Shown here: in pieces, positions 22,534-31,800 of the stretch
How the letters are laid out: the number at the start of each line of letters is the position of its first letter
Position numbering within the stretch: position 1 is the stretch's first letter
DNA from: Collinsella sp. AM17-1
GTDB lineage: Bacteria; Actinomycetota; Coriobacteriia; Coriobacteriales; Coriobacteriaceae
Length of the DNA: 64,000 nt
Assembly (NCBI RefSeq): GCF_003470665.1
Contig: NZ_QRJZ01000001.1
Span: forward strand, 199,401 to 263,400
Direction of reading: 5' to 3'
Notes under the pieces: model-generated
Seen by the model: only the letters and a program-made list of their open reading frames with translations
The model's database searches: none
Told to the model about the DNA's origin: nothing
Program-made: the position numbers and the translations under genes

Positions 22534-24774
22534 CTAGTCAAACAGACTCGGCATGTCGTTTTCCTTCATGAGGGCACCGGCGGAGGGGAGACTCTGCGCG
22601 GTGAACTTTTCGGCCGAGACGCCGGCGCCAAGGATTTCCTCGGTCGTGCCGACGGTGGTGACCGAGCGGCCCTTCTTGGCCGTGAAAGCCTGGACGCCCT
22701 GCGTGTTGGTGGTCGTCTTGGTCTTGAGCAGCGACGTGTTGAAGTTCATCAAACGATAGTCGCTCGAGACCAACGCGATGTCGCGATCTTCCTTGAGCAC
22801 CTGGGCATACAGCAGCTTGCTGCCACCGTAGATGGCGTTCTTAAGGCGCTTGCGGTTGGTCTTGGTGACGTATCCGGCAAGTGCGACGCGCACCACGCGG
22901 CCGTTCTCAAAGACAAACAGCACGTCGGCCTTGTAGTCCTCGGGGTCGATGATCCAGATGACGCTCTCGTCGGGTTCCATCTCAAGATCGGTCGGCAGGT
23001 ACGAGCCCAGCTGGGCCGACTTGGTGTCCTCAAATGCCGCAACCTTGCACTTGTACACCTGGCTCTTGTTGGTAAAGACCAGCAGCTCGTGGGTGTTGGA
23101 GGACGGGAACTCGATAAAGGGTTTGTCGCCGTCCTTGTACTTGAGCGTGGTCGCCTTCTTGAGCACGCGGTCGGTCATCTTCTTAAGGTAGCCGTCGCGC
23201 GAGAGCATGATGGTGACCGGGTACTCCTCGACCTCGGGCTCCAAGCTTACCTCGATAACCTCATGGGGCTCGATCCTGCCCGTGCGGCGCGGCATCACGT
23301 ACTTCTTGTTGACCGCGGCCAGCTCGTCGCTGATGACCTTCTTGATGTTCTCCTCGCTGGAGAGGATCTCCTCAAGTTCGGCAATCTCACCCTCAAGCTT
23401 TGCAATGTCCTTGGTGCGGTTGAGGATGTACTCCTCGTTGATGTTGCGGAGCTTGAGTTCGGCAACAAACTCGGCCTGGGTCTCGTCGATGTCGAAACCC
23501 TTCATAAGGTTGGGCACGACCTCGGCTTCGAGCTTGGTGCCGCGGATGATGGCGATGGCCTTGTCGATGTCGAGCAAAATCGCCTCTAGGCCGTGCAGCA
23601 GGTGCAGGCGCTCGGACTTTTTGCCCAGGTCAAAGTTAATGCGGCGACGCGTGGACTCAATACGCCACTTGACCCACTCGTGCAGGATCTGGCGCACGCC
23701 CATAACACGGGGGTAACCATCGACCAGCACGTTGAAGTTGCACGAGAACGAATCCCGTAGCGTGGTCGAGCGATAGAGCTTCGCCATGAGCTTGTCGGGG
23801 TCGACGCCGCGCTTAAGGTCGATGGCGATGCGCAGGCCCGAGAGGTCGGTCTCGTCGCGTATGTCAGCGATCTCCTTGACCTTGCCCTCCTTGGAGAGCT
23901 TGACGATGCGCTCGATGATGACATCGGTCTTGGTGGTGTAGGGGATCTCGTAGACCTCGATGATGCGCTCTTCGGGAATCCAGCGCCAGCGGGAGCGGAT
24001 TTGGAAGCTGCCAAGGCCGGTCTCGACGATCTTCTCCATCTCCTCGCGGCGGTAGATAATCTCGCCGCCGGTGGAGAAATCGGGCATGGGCATGTACTCG
24101 AGCAGGTCGCAGTCGGGATCCTGCAGGTAGTGCATCGTGGCGGTGCAGACCTCGTTGAGATTGAAACCGCAGATATCGGATGCCATGGCGACGCCGATTC
24201 CCTTGTTTGCCGAGACGAGGATGTTGGGGAACGTAGTAGGCAGCAGGCGCGGCTCCTTCATGGCACCGTCGTAGCTGTCAACGAAGTCGACCGGGTCTTT
24301 GTCGATGTCCTTGAAGATCTCGGCACTGATGGGGGAGAGCTTGGCTTCGGTATAACGCGAGGCGGCGTAGCTCAGGTCGCCCGAATAGTACTTGCCAAAG
24401 TTGCCCTTCGACTCCACGAAGGGGGCGAGCAGCGCCTCGTTGCCGGTGGCCAGGCGCACCATCGTCTCGTAGATCGCGGCGTCGCCGTGCGGGTTGAGCT
24501 TCATGGTCTGGCCCACGATGTTGGCGCTCTTCTGGCGCTCGCCCTTGAGCAGGCCCATCTTGTACATGGTGTAGAGCAGCTTGCGGTGCGAGGGCTTAAA
24601 GCCGTCGATCTCGGGGAACGCACGCGAGACGTTGACGCTCATGGCGTAGGGCATGTAGTTGACCTCGAGCGTCTGCGTGATCGGCTGGTCGGTGACCTCG
24701 GAGTGCAGGCCGATGACGTTCTCGTCGTTGACCTGCTTTTTCTTTGGCTGGTTCTTCGTCTTCTTCTTTGCCAC
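22534..24774 (-). CDS. parC: Type II topoisomerase subunit A (ParC/GyrA-like)
   Basis: The 746-residue protein cuts and rejoins DNA. The catalytic Arg-Tyr pair is R140-Y141 in LSYAASRYTEAKLS, following the winged helix with FKPSHRKLLYTMYKMG. A coiled-coil gate occupies residues about 390-480, and a beta-propeller-like C-terminal domain (residues about 500-720) lacks the GyrA box. That fits a topoisomerase IV-type enzyme rather than gyrase, consistent with its pairing with a ParE-like subunit directly upstream. The Lys/Gln-rich first 15 residues are typical of the group. It follows the subunit B gene by 45 bp in one operon. Confidence 0.9.
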   Translation of the reverse strand: MAKKKTKNQPKKKQVNDENVIGLHSEVTDQPITQTLEVNYMPYAMSVNVSRAFPEIDGFKPSHRKLLYTMYKMGLLKGERQKSANIVGQTMKLNPHGDAAIYETMVRLATGNEALLAPFVESKGNFGKYYSGDLSYAASRYTEAKLSPISAEIFKDIDKDPVDFVDSYDGAMKEPRLLPTTFPNILVSANKGIGVAMASDICGFNLNEVCTATMHYLQDPDCDLLEYMPMPDFSTGGEIIYRREEMEKIVETGLGSFQIRSRWRWIPEERIIEVYEIPYTTKTDVIIERIVKLSKEGKVKEIADIRDETDLSGLRIAIDLKRGVDPDKLMAKLYRSTTLRDSFSCNFNVLVDGYPRVMGVRQILHEWVKWRIESTRRRINFDLGKKSERLHLLHGLEAILLDIDKAIAIIRGTKLEAEVVPNLMKGFDIDETQAEFVAELKLRNINEEYILNRTKDIAKLEGEIAELEEILSSEENIKKVISDELAAVNKKYVMPRRTGRIEPHEVIEVSLEPEVEEYPVTIMLSRDGYLKKMTDRVLKKATTLKYKDGDKPFIEFPSSNTHELLVFTNKSQVYKCKVAAFEDTKSAQLGSYLPTDLEMEPDESVIWIIDPEDYKADVLFVFENGRVVRVALAGYVTKTNRKRLKNAIYGGSKLLYAQVLKEDRDIALVSSDYRLMNFNTSLLKTKTTTNTQGVQAFTAKKGRSVTTVGTTEEILGAGVSAEKFTAQSLPSAGALMKENDMPSLFD

Positions 24775-24819
24775 GATTTCCTCTTGAACTTCTTATGGGC
24801 CGTCGTTATCGATTTGCTG

Positions 24820-26817
24820 CTACTGCAGATCTAGCTGGTCCAGGTATTCCTTGCCGTGCTCGGAGATATGGCGCTTGCGGCCCGCCTCGTCGTTGCCCAG
24901 CAGCAGGTTGAACATGGTTTCCATCTTGGTGACGTCCTCGGGCTCCACCTTGATCAGGCGACGCGTCTCGGGGTTCATGGTGGTGAGCCACATCATGTCC
25001 GGATCGTTTTCACCAAGACCCTTGGAGCGGTTGATAGAACACTTCTGGTCGCCGATTTCTTTGAGGATGCCGTTCTTCTCGAGCTCGGTGTAGGCAAAGT
25101 AGGTCTTCTCTTTGCAGTTGATCTCGTAGAGCGGCGACTCGGCGATATAGACGTAGCCCTCGTCGATAAGCGTGGGCACCAGGCGATAGAGCATGGTGAG
25201 GACGAGCGTGCGGATGTGATAACCGTCGACGTCGGCGTCCGTACAGATGATGACTTTGTTCCAGTTGAGGTTGTCCAGGTCGAAGGCGCCAAGGTTCTTG
25301 ATGCGCTTGTCCTTGATCTCCACACCGCAGCCCAGCACGCGCATGAGGTCCATGATGATGTCGGACTTAAAGATGCGCGGGTAGTCCTCCTTCAGGCAGT
25401 TGAGGATCTTACCGCGAACGGGCATAACGCCCTGGAACTCGGCATCGCGCGACGTGCGAATGGCGCCTGCTGCCGAGTCGCCCTCTACGATGTAGATCTC
25501 GCGGCGGCTCTTGTCCTTGGAGCGGCAATCGATGAACTTCTGCACGCGGTTGGCCATGTCGGTCTTCTGCTGCAGGTTGGTCTTGATACTCTGGCGCGTT
25601 TTCTCGGCATTCTCGCGCGAGCGCTTGTTGATGAGCACCTGCTCCATGATCTTGTTGGCGGCGTCCTTGTTCTCGATCAAGTAGGTCGAGAGGCGTTCCT
25701 TAAAGAAGGCAGTCATGGCCTGCTGGATAAAGCGGTTGTTGATGGCCTTCTTGGTCTGGTTTTCGTAGGACGTCTGGGTGGAGAAGCAGTTGGTCACCAG
25801 TACCAGGCAGTCCTGGACGTCTTGCCACTTAATACCGCTCTCGTTTTTGTTGTACTTGCCCTGTTGCTTGATGTAGGCATCGATGGCGCTGGTCAGAGCG
25901 CTACGGGCCGCCTTCTCGGGCGAGCCGCCGTTCTCGAGCCACGATGAGTTGTGGTAATACTCCTGCATCATGAAGGTGCGCGAGAAGCACATGCACGCGG
26001 TGATCTTTACGTTGTAGTCGGGCAGGTCCTCGCGGTCGCGACCGCGACGGTCGGCTTCGATAAAGAAGGGCTCGGTGAGATAGTCGGTGCCGACCTTCTC
26101 GAGCACGTAGTCCTCGATGCCCTTGGGATAGCAAAAATCCTCTTCGGAAAACTCGCCATCGTCACCCTCAATGCGCAGGCGGAAGGTCACGTTAGCGTTG
26201 ACCACGGCCTGGCGGCGCATGGTCTCGCGATACCAGTCGTGAGGGATGCTAATCGAGGTAAAGACCTCAAGGTCGGGGCGCCACTTGATGGTGGTGCCGG
26301 TACGGTCCTCGTCGCTGGGCTCAATCTCGAGCGCCTTCTTTTTGGCGCCGACGACCTTGCCCTTCTTAAAGTGCAGGGAGTACTTGTTGCCGTCACGCCA
26401 AACCGTGACGTCCATGTATTCGGAGGCGTACTGGGTCGCGCAGGAGCCCAGGCCGTTGGTACCGAGCGAGAAGTCGTAGTCGCCGCCCTGGTTGTTGTTG
26501 TACTTGCCGCCGGCGTAGAGCTCGCAGAAGACGAGCTCCCAGTTAAAGCGCTTCTCGGAAGGGTTCCAGTCGAGCGGGCAGCCACGGCCGTTATCCTCTA
26601 CCTGAATGGAGCCATCGCGAAAGGCGGTAAGGGTGATAAGTTTGCCGTAGCCCTGGCGTGCCTCGTCAACGGCGTTGGACAGGATCTCGAAGGCGGCATG
26701 CGCGCAGCCATCGAGTCCGTCCGAGCCAAAGATGACGGCGGGTCGTAGACGTACGCGTTCCTCGTCCTTGAGCTGGCGGATACTGTCGTTACCATAGTTT
26801 GCGGTGTTTTTTGCCAT
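24820..26817 (-). CDS. parE: Type II topoisomerase subunit B (ParE/GyrB-like)
   Basis: From the ATG at 26817 (MAKNTANYGNDSIRQLKDEE) the protein has 665 residues; a start 33 codons upstream is open but lacks family character. The GHKL ATPase has FEILSNAVDEARQGYGKLIT, VEDNGRGCPLDWNP and GTNGLGSCATQYASEY. The Toprim part has YIVEGDSAAGAIRTSRD and ICTDADVDGYHIRTLVLTML with the metal-binding DxD. The C-terminal GLGENDPDMMW replaces the usual GLGEM. It works with the ParC-like subunit to decatenate chromosomes. Confidence 0.9.
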   Translation of the reverse strand: MAKNTANYGNDSIRQLKDEERVRLRPAVIFGSDGLDGCAHAAFEILSNAVDEARQGYGKLITLTAFRDGSIQVEDNGRGCPLDWNPSEKRFNWELVFCELYAGGKYNNNQGGDYDFSLGTNGLGSCATQYASEYMDVTVWRDGNKYSLHFKKGKVVGAKKKALEIEPSDEDRTGTTIKWRPDLEVFTSISIPHDWYRETMRRQAVVNANVTFRLRIEGDDGEFSEEDFCYPKGIEDYVLEKVGTDYLTEPFFIEADRRGRDREDLPDYNVKITACMCFSRTFMMQEYYHNSSWLENGGSPEKAARSALTSAIDAYIKQQGKYNKNESGIKWQDVQDCLVLVTNCFSTQTSYENQTKKAINNRFIQQAMTAFFKERLSTYLIENKDAANKIMEQVLINKRSRENAEKTRQSIKTNLQQKTDMANRVQKFIDCRSKDKSRREIYIVEGDSAAGAIRTSRDAEFQGVMPVRGKILNCLKEDYPRIFKSDIIMDLMRVLGCGVEIKDKRIKNLGAFDLDNLNWNKVIICTDADVDGYHIRTLVLTMLYRLVPTLIDEGYVYIAESPLYEINCKEKTYFAYTELEKNGILKEIGDQKCSINRSKGLGENDPDMMWLTTMNPETRRLIKVEPEDVTKMETMFNLLLGNDEAGRKRHISEHGKEYLDQLDLQ

Positions 26818-26969
26818 ACTCGCTCTCTCGGTGCTCCTTTGCTGCGTTTTAGTCATATAGATAGTCAAGGTAGCATAGCCCAGGCCTTGGGCGATTCCAA
26901 CCAACACGAATTCCATCGAACAATAGTTCGATTAGATAATGGATGCTTGGGATGCGGGTGGGGTCTGTC

Positions 26970-28352
26970 CTATTCAAACATCTGCGGCAGGTCGATGAAG
27001 ACGGTTCGATCGCTTTCGTCAGCTTCGAAGCCCGAACGGGAGAAGAATCCGTAGCGATGGCACTTGAGCCCCGTTGCCTCGACTTGGGTGATTTCCTCGT
27101 CGACCATTTTTTGCGTGACGGGGGATTTGCGGAACTTTGCTTCGTAGAATGCGTAGCCCTCGGGGTCTTGCGTTACCACATCGAATTCGCCGCTCGTTTT
27201 GTTTGCGGGATCGTCGTACCAGTACTTGCCTATGGCATCGAAAGCCGGTTCGATCTTGCCAGTCCTGTTTTGCCGTACGAGGTATTGACGGCAGATCTCC
27301 TCGAACATATGTGGAGTGTAGTTTTCCTCGAAGTCTTGGGAGACGTGACGATCATAGAAGAATTCCGGGTCGAGCAGCTGACGCGCAGAAGCATTGCGGA
27401 AGACGTAGCGATAGTAAAAGAGCGAAAGTGGGTCCACCACAAAGTAGCCAGACTTGCGCTTATTCGTAGGGTCGTTGATGGGTGCACGCTTTTGGACGAT
27501 TTCGAGTGACATGAGCTTGTCGAGTACGTCTGCCATGGCCGGACCGCTCGAGACGTGCGACTGTGCCAGCACGTCCCCCCAACGGGAGTAACCTTGTGCG
27601 AGAGCCCCGAAAACTTCGTTGGCGTTGGTCATCTTCGAGATCTCGGCGTTGAGATAGGACGGTACTTCGCTTTCTAAGCGGGCGCCAGGTTCTGTGACGA
27701 GCTCGATGATATTGTCGCGTACGCTTTGGGACTGATCGATGAGGCGATTGTAAAAGGGGATGCCGCCAAAAACGCTATAGAGCCGCACCTTGTCCTCGGG
27801 TGAGAACGCGGGATAGAACTTTGCAGCGTCAAAGTAATCCATGGGCTTAAGCTCAAGCGCGAGATCAATTCGCCCGTAGAGGGGGCTTTCATGCTCGATG
27901 AGAGATTTCATAATCTCAACATAGGAGCCGCACAGGACAATGTTTAAACGTGAGTCTTCCCTGTGAGCGTCGATTGAGGTCTGGAGAATGCTGTCTAAGC
28001 CTTTAACCGCATCTCTCAAGTAGGGGTATTCGTCGAGAACGAGGGTAATGTTCTTGTCTTTGGCTTGGGCAAACAGAAATTCGATGAGCTCGCGGATGCC
28101 CGTGAAGGCGAGCGGAGGAAAGCTTAGCGCTTCAGCAGCAAGGGCGGACAGACTCTCGAGGTTGTCTGCCTCGGAGGTTTGGCGGCACTCGTAATAGATC
28201 GTTGCGACGTCCGATAAATCGGTTAGCGCCTGCTTGATGAGCTCACTTTTGCCGACGCGACGCCTTCCGTAAATGAGAACATTGCGCTGCTCGGGCGCAT
28301 TGAGTGTTTTCTTAATACGGGCGAGTTCAAGCTCCCTGCCAATGAATTCCAC
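26970..28352 (-). CDS. ATPase with DUF234 nuclease-like C-terminus
   Basis: The GTG start at 28352 follows a GGAAGGA site. The 460 residues contain Walker A GRRRVGKSE (28-36), Walker B ITLVLDEYPYLRDAV, sensor LNIVLCGSYVEIMKSL, then winged-helix and DUF234 domains with GEFDVVTQDPEGYAFYEAKF. That last segment is an archaeal-type PD-(D/E)XK-like E-x-K motif. These proteins (archaeal ATPase/DUF234 family) are common in anaerobes and suspected to belong to conflict systems. The start lies within an array of ACTCGG-N6-CCGAGT palindromes that very likely controls it. Confidence 0.85.
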   Translation of the reverse strand: MEFIGRELELARIKKTLNAPEQRNVLIYGRRRVGKSELIKQALTDLSDVATIYYECRQTSEADNLESLSALAAEALSFPPLAFTGIRELIEFLFAQAKDKNITLVLDEYPYLRDAVKGLDSILQTSIDAHREDSRLNIVLCGSYVEIMKSLIEHESPLYGRIDLALELKPMDYFDAAKFYPAFSPEDKVRLYSVFGGIPFYNRLIDQSQSVRDNIIELVTEPGARLESEVPSYLNAEISKMTNANEVFGALAQGYSRWGDVLAQSHVSSGPAMADVLDKLMSLEIVQKRAPINDPTNKRKSGYFVVDPLSLFYYRYVFRNASARQLLDPEFFYDRHVSQDFEENYTPHMFEEICRQYLVRQNRTGKIEPAFDAIGKYWYDDPANKTSGEFDVVTQDPEGYAFYEAKFRKSPVTQKMVDEEITQVEATGLKCHRYGFFSRSGFEADESDRTVFIDLPQMFE

Positions 28353-28353
28353 T

Positions 28354-28459
28354 TACTCGGTTCCTTCCGACTCGGTTTTGTCCGAGTTAATTGTATCGCA
28401 TGAACAAGTTTATGCTCGAGTTTACTCGGACAAAACCGAGTCGGTTCTGTCCGAGTAAG
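28354..28459. promoter_or_regulatory. Array of ACTCGG-N6-CCGAGT palindromes
   Basis: Palindromic units occur at 28354-28371, 28370-28387, 28424-28441 and about 28440-28457, all of the form ACTCGG-six bases-CCGAGT, with TTTTGT or its complement in the centre of two. They fill the space between the divergent ATPase gene and the small membrane-protein gene. The layout suggests several binding sites for one dimeric regulator. Confidence 0.65.
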
Positions 28460-28491
28460 TTTGAATAGCGAATCGAAATTGTTATGTCCAC

Positions 28492-28740
28492 ATGGCGATG
28501 GCGAACATGGTTTCCATAAGCGCCGCGTTCGCGCTTGTTATTGCCGCAATGCGCTGTGTCGCTGAGGCGCAGATCGTACTGCTCGAAAGCGTCTTTTGGT
28601 TGGCGAACCTGGCCACGGGCGTGTTCTGCGGTGCGACGATTTTCGCGGCCACGTTTGCTGTCCTGTGTGCAACGTTTTTCACGGCGAAAAGACGCCGTGC
28701 CAAGCTCGAGGCAGAACTCGACTCCTCAGACGACATCTAA
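28492..28740 (+). CDS. Small two-helix membrane protein
   Basis: The 82-residue product has two hydrophobic helices (MVSISAAFALVIAAM and LANLATGVFCGATIFAATFA) and a basic then acidic C-terminal tail (AKRRRAKLEAELDSSDDI). No clear ribosome site precedes the first ATG; a start at MANMVS or MVSISA is possible. A good terminator follows the stop. It is divergent from the DUF234 ATPase across the palindrome array. The function is unknown. Confidence 0.6.
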   Translation: MAMANMVSISAAFALVIAAMRCVAEAQIVLLESVFWLANLATGVFCGATIFAATFAVLCATFFTAKRRRAKLEAELDSSDDI

Positions 28741-28745
28741 TGCGC

Positions 28746-28784
28746 AATGGGCCGGCTCTGGGTATCCAGAACCAGCCCATTTTG
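28746..28784 (+). terminator. Terminator after small membrane-protein gene
   Basis: AATGGGC and TCTGG pair with CCAGA and GCCCATT around GTAT, and the hairpin is followed by TTTGAT. The stop codon of the gene lies 6 bp before it. Confidence 0.7.
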
Positions 28785-28830
28785 ATGTTCGATTAGCCGA
28801 GTCGGCGCCTCTCACAAAAGTAAGCAGGAG

Positions 28831-31800
28831 CTAGCGACGCTTATCAGAATTGACCTCATTGGCGGTGTCGGTTTCGAGCGCCGTGCGGCGGGCGCTGTAG
28901 GCGACGAGGCCGGCGCCTGCCGCGGCGAGTGCTGCAGCGGCTGCCGTAAGGGGAGCGTTGACATCGCCCGTGCCCGCAAGTGCGCCCGCTTTTCCGGAGC
29001 GCTTGTTATTGTCGTGGTCCTTGCCACTGCCGGAGCTGCTTCCGCCGGAGCCGCCGCCCTCGTCAGTACCGCCGCCACTCGAGCCACCATCGCCGTCGAC
29101 CGTCATCGGGGCGTCGTGAAGTCCTGTCGTATCCGCGCTGTCGCATACACCGACCTGAACTTCCGAGCGTTCGCATGCCGCGTCGGGCACATGAAGCTCG
29201 TGCAGTACGGCACCCAGCGCCGAGTTTGCGCCCGGTCGAATTTCCTCGAGCGTTACGGGATCGAGCGCCACCAGATTACGCGCCTTCGCATACAGCGTTA
29301 CGCGTTTGCCCACTTCGTCGCTCCAACTCTCGGGGATGGCGAAGCTCATGCGGAACTGTGCCGTGCAACCCGGTGCCAGCACGGCGTTGCCGTTGTCGGC
29401 TACCAGCGGGTGCGTTGCAAAACGTGTGCCCAGCGTCTCGAGTGCGTACTTCACGTGTGCCATGTCGTTGGCCGAAGCGTCCTCGGCAAGCTCTGGATCG
29501 TAGATCGAAGCCATGCGTGCGTTCACTCCGAATCCGATGGATGCGCTGGAGAACGGCTGACTGGAGCCCTCTCGGTACAGATCGATCGTGCCGGCGGTCA
29601 GCAAGGTGTTGCCGTCGTTTCGCACCGTGACCATGAAGGATTCGCCTGCTGCTCCGGGTACCACCGCGCCCGAGGTAGCGACCGCGCCCGTCGGAGTGGC
29701 ACACGCCACCAAGGGCACTTCGATGCCGTGCAGCTCCGCCTTGCTCTGCTCGGCACTCACAATGTGCGTGGCGAGCGCGGAGAGCATGCCTCCCGACGTC
29801 AAAAATGTCGTTATCTGATCGACGGGATGGTCCAGCTCGCACATCACGAACGGCTCCGTGAACAGATCGCCTGCCAAGGTGCTGGCGAAGATGCGGAAGT
29901 GCTTGCCCATCACTGCTACCGGGTTGCCTTCTTCGTCGTAGGTTTGTCCCACCTTGCCATCGGTGTTCTCTACATAGAGCACGCACCTGCCGTTGTTGCT
30001 TACGCTAAACGATGCCGGGCCACAGCCTGCGGCACCCACGGGCTGCGTTGCAAATGCCGATGCGCCTCGCGTCCAAGTAATATGCTGCAGTTGTTCGTTG
30101 ACGGTGGCCAAAAAGCCCGTGTGCTGCGGCCATGGCACCGCATGGGGCACCGCGGCGTCCGGCGGCATAACGCCCCAGCCCGCGATAGACTGGCCGATCA
30201 CGGCGTACGATGCGCAGCCGCAACCGTTTGCGGTCTCGTACGTAACGGGCACCACCATTTTGCCGTTGATATTCTCGGGCTCGCCCAGCTCGATACTCGA
30301 CGGTGCCTGCGGAAAGCGAAGAACTTGGCGGAACGTCAGGCTGTCGCCCGAAACGTCCGACCACAGGGTAAAGCACTCCAGCGCAACCTCAGCCTCGCTG
30401 CCGAGCGCCTTTTCTGCGGTGGTTCCGCGGCGGTGGAGGTAGGCACCCGACAGGCGCCCGTCGACCAGCGTCTTGCCCACCGTGATACGCGGGCACTGCA
30501 GGCAATGGTAGCCATCCTCTTGCAGGCGGCCGCGCGAGATGCTGCGCCATGACGTATGCGACACCACGCGGGTCTCGTCATTACTTATGCGCAGGCGCAC
30601 GACGGACAGTATGCCGGCTGTGCTTGCCGTATCGAAAAGGGTGTTGTCGCCGTCGGGGCGCTCGCCCGAGACCAGCAGCACGTAGGCGTCCTGGTTTCCC
30701 CTCCCGTCCGTATATTCCACCACGTCGAAGTCGTAATCGTATATGCCGTCGCGCTCCACGTCGCTCTCGCCAAACCCAAGGGGGAAGTCCACGGGCGTGG
30801 GGGCGGACCACGTGCCGTTTGCCCTTGTGTGCACCACCAGGCGCGAGCGGCCATTGTCGCCGTAGCACACCGAGGCGATACGGAACAGGCATTCTACGCC
30901 GGCAATCATTGCCAGCTTCATGTGGGCTTCGCTGAGCACGCCGGAAAACAGCACGTTGTCGCTCGAGGGTTTTATGCCGCCACGCTCGTCCTCCGACACG
31001 CCGGCAGAATTGGCGTTGGGGTCCGCAACGGCGTTCGTCGCCTGCCCGATATAGGTGTACTTATACATTGGCGCGGCGTTTTCGTCGTTCTCTATCAGTG
31101 CATGGACGAAATGCTCGATCTGTCCCGTGTCGTCGCTTTCTGCATCCGCCTCGAGCTCAATGCGCGTGACCGCTTGATCCCAATCGCGCACGACAGGCGC
31201 GGCGTTTACGGCAGTGGCCTTAACCTCGGCGCGTGCGAGCAGCTCGGCGTTGGTGACGATGGTGGCCGACGCGATAAACTGCGGCACACCACCTGCCTCG
31301 GCGTTGCCGCCCGAGCCGAAGCAGGCGTTCAGCGTATAAGGCGTATCTCCACCCAAGGCCAGCTCAGAGCGCTGGAGTACATACTGGTCGCCGTTGTTCA
31401 CCGACATATTCCACGAATCGGCGAGTGTGGGCCACGATCCCGACCAAGCCTTGGTGGTCCACTTGAACATAACGAACTGGAGTATCACATCGACATCGAC
31501 GTCTGCACCTACGCGCAGTCGCGGAAGCGGGTGTCCATCTGCCTTCTCGTACCCAATGAACAGCGTGAGGGATGCGGCGCCGCGCACGGCAGACGAGGCG
31601 ACGCCCGCAACGCCGGCTCCAAAGGTAACGGCAAGCCCGATCTGGATGGTGAACGAGCCCGACGTGTTTGACCAATCGAGCGAAATGTTTTTAAAAAACG
31701 CCGCGCCGCTACCGTGCGTGTGGGCGCCCACGGCGAGCGCCAGTTTTGCCAGCACCCAGGGGTTGACGTTTAGGAAAAACGGCACCGGTCCCAAGGTGAA

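Noticed and set aside
26818-26916. 33-residue N-terminal extension of the ParE-like protein
   Set aside because: Family members start near MAKNT; the upstream codons lack conservation character.
29014-30552. Long plus-strand open frame opposite the surface-protein gene
   Set aside because: High-GC antisense shadow with Arg/His-rich composition and no ribosome site; the minus-strand frame has signal peptide and sorting signal.
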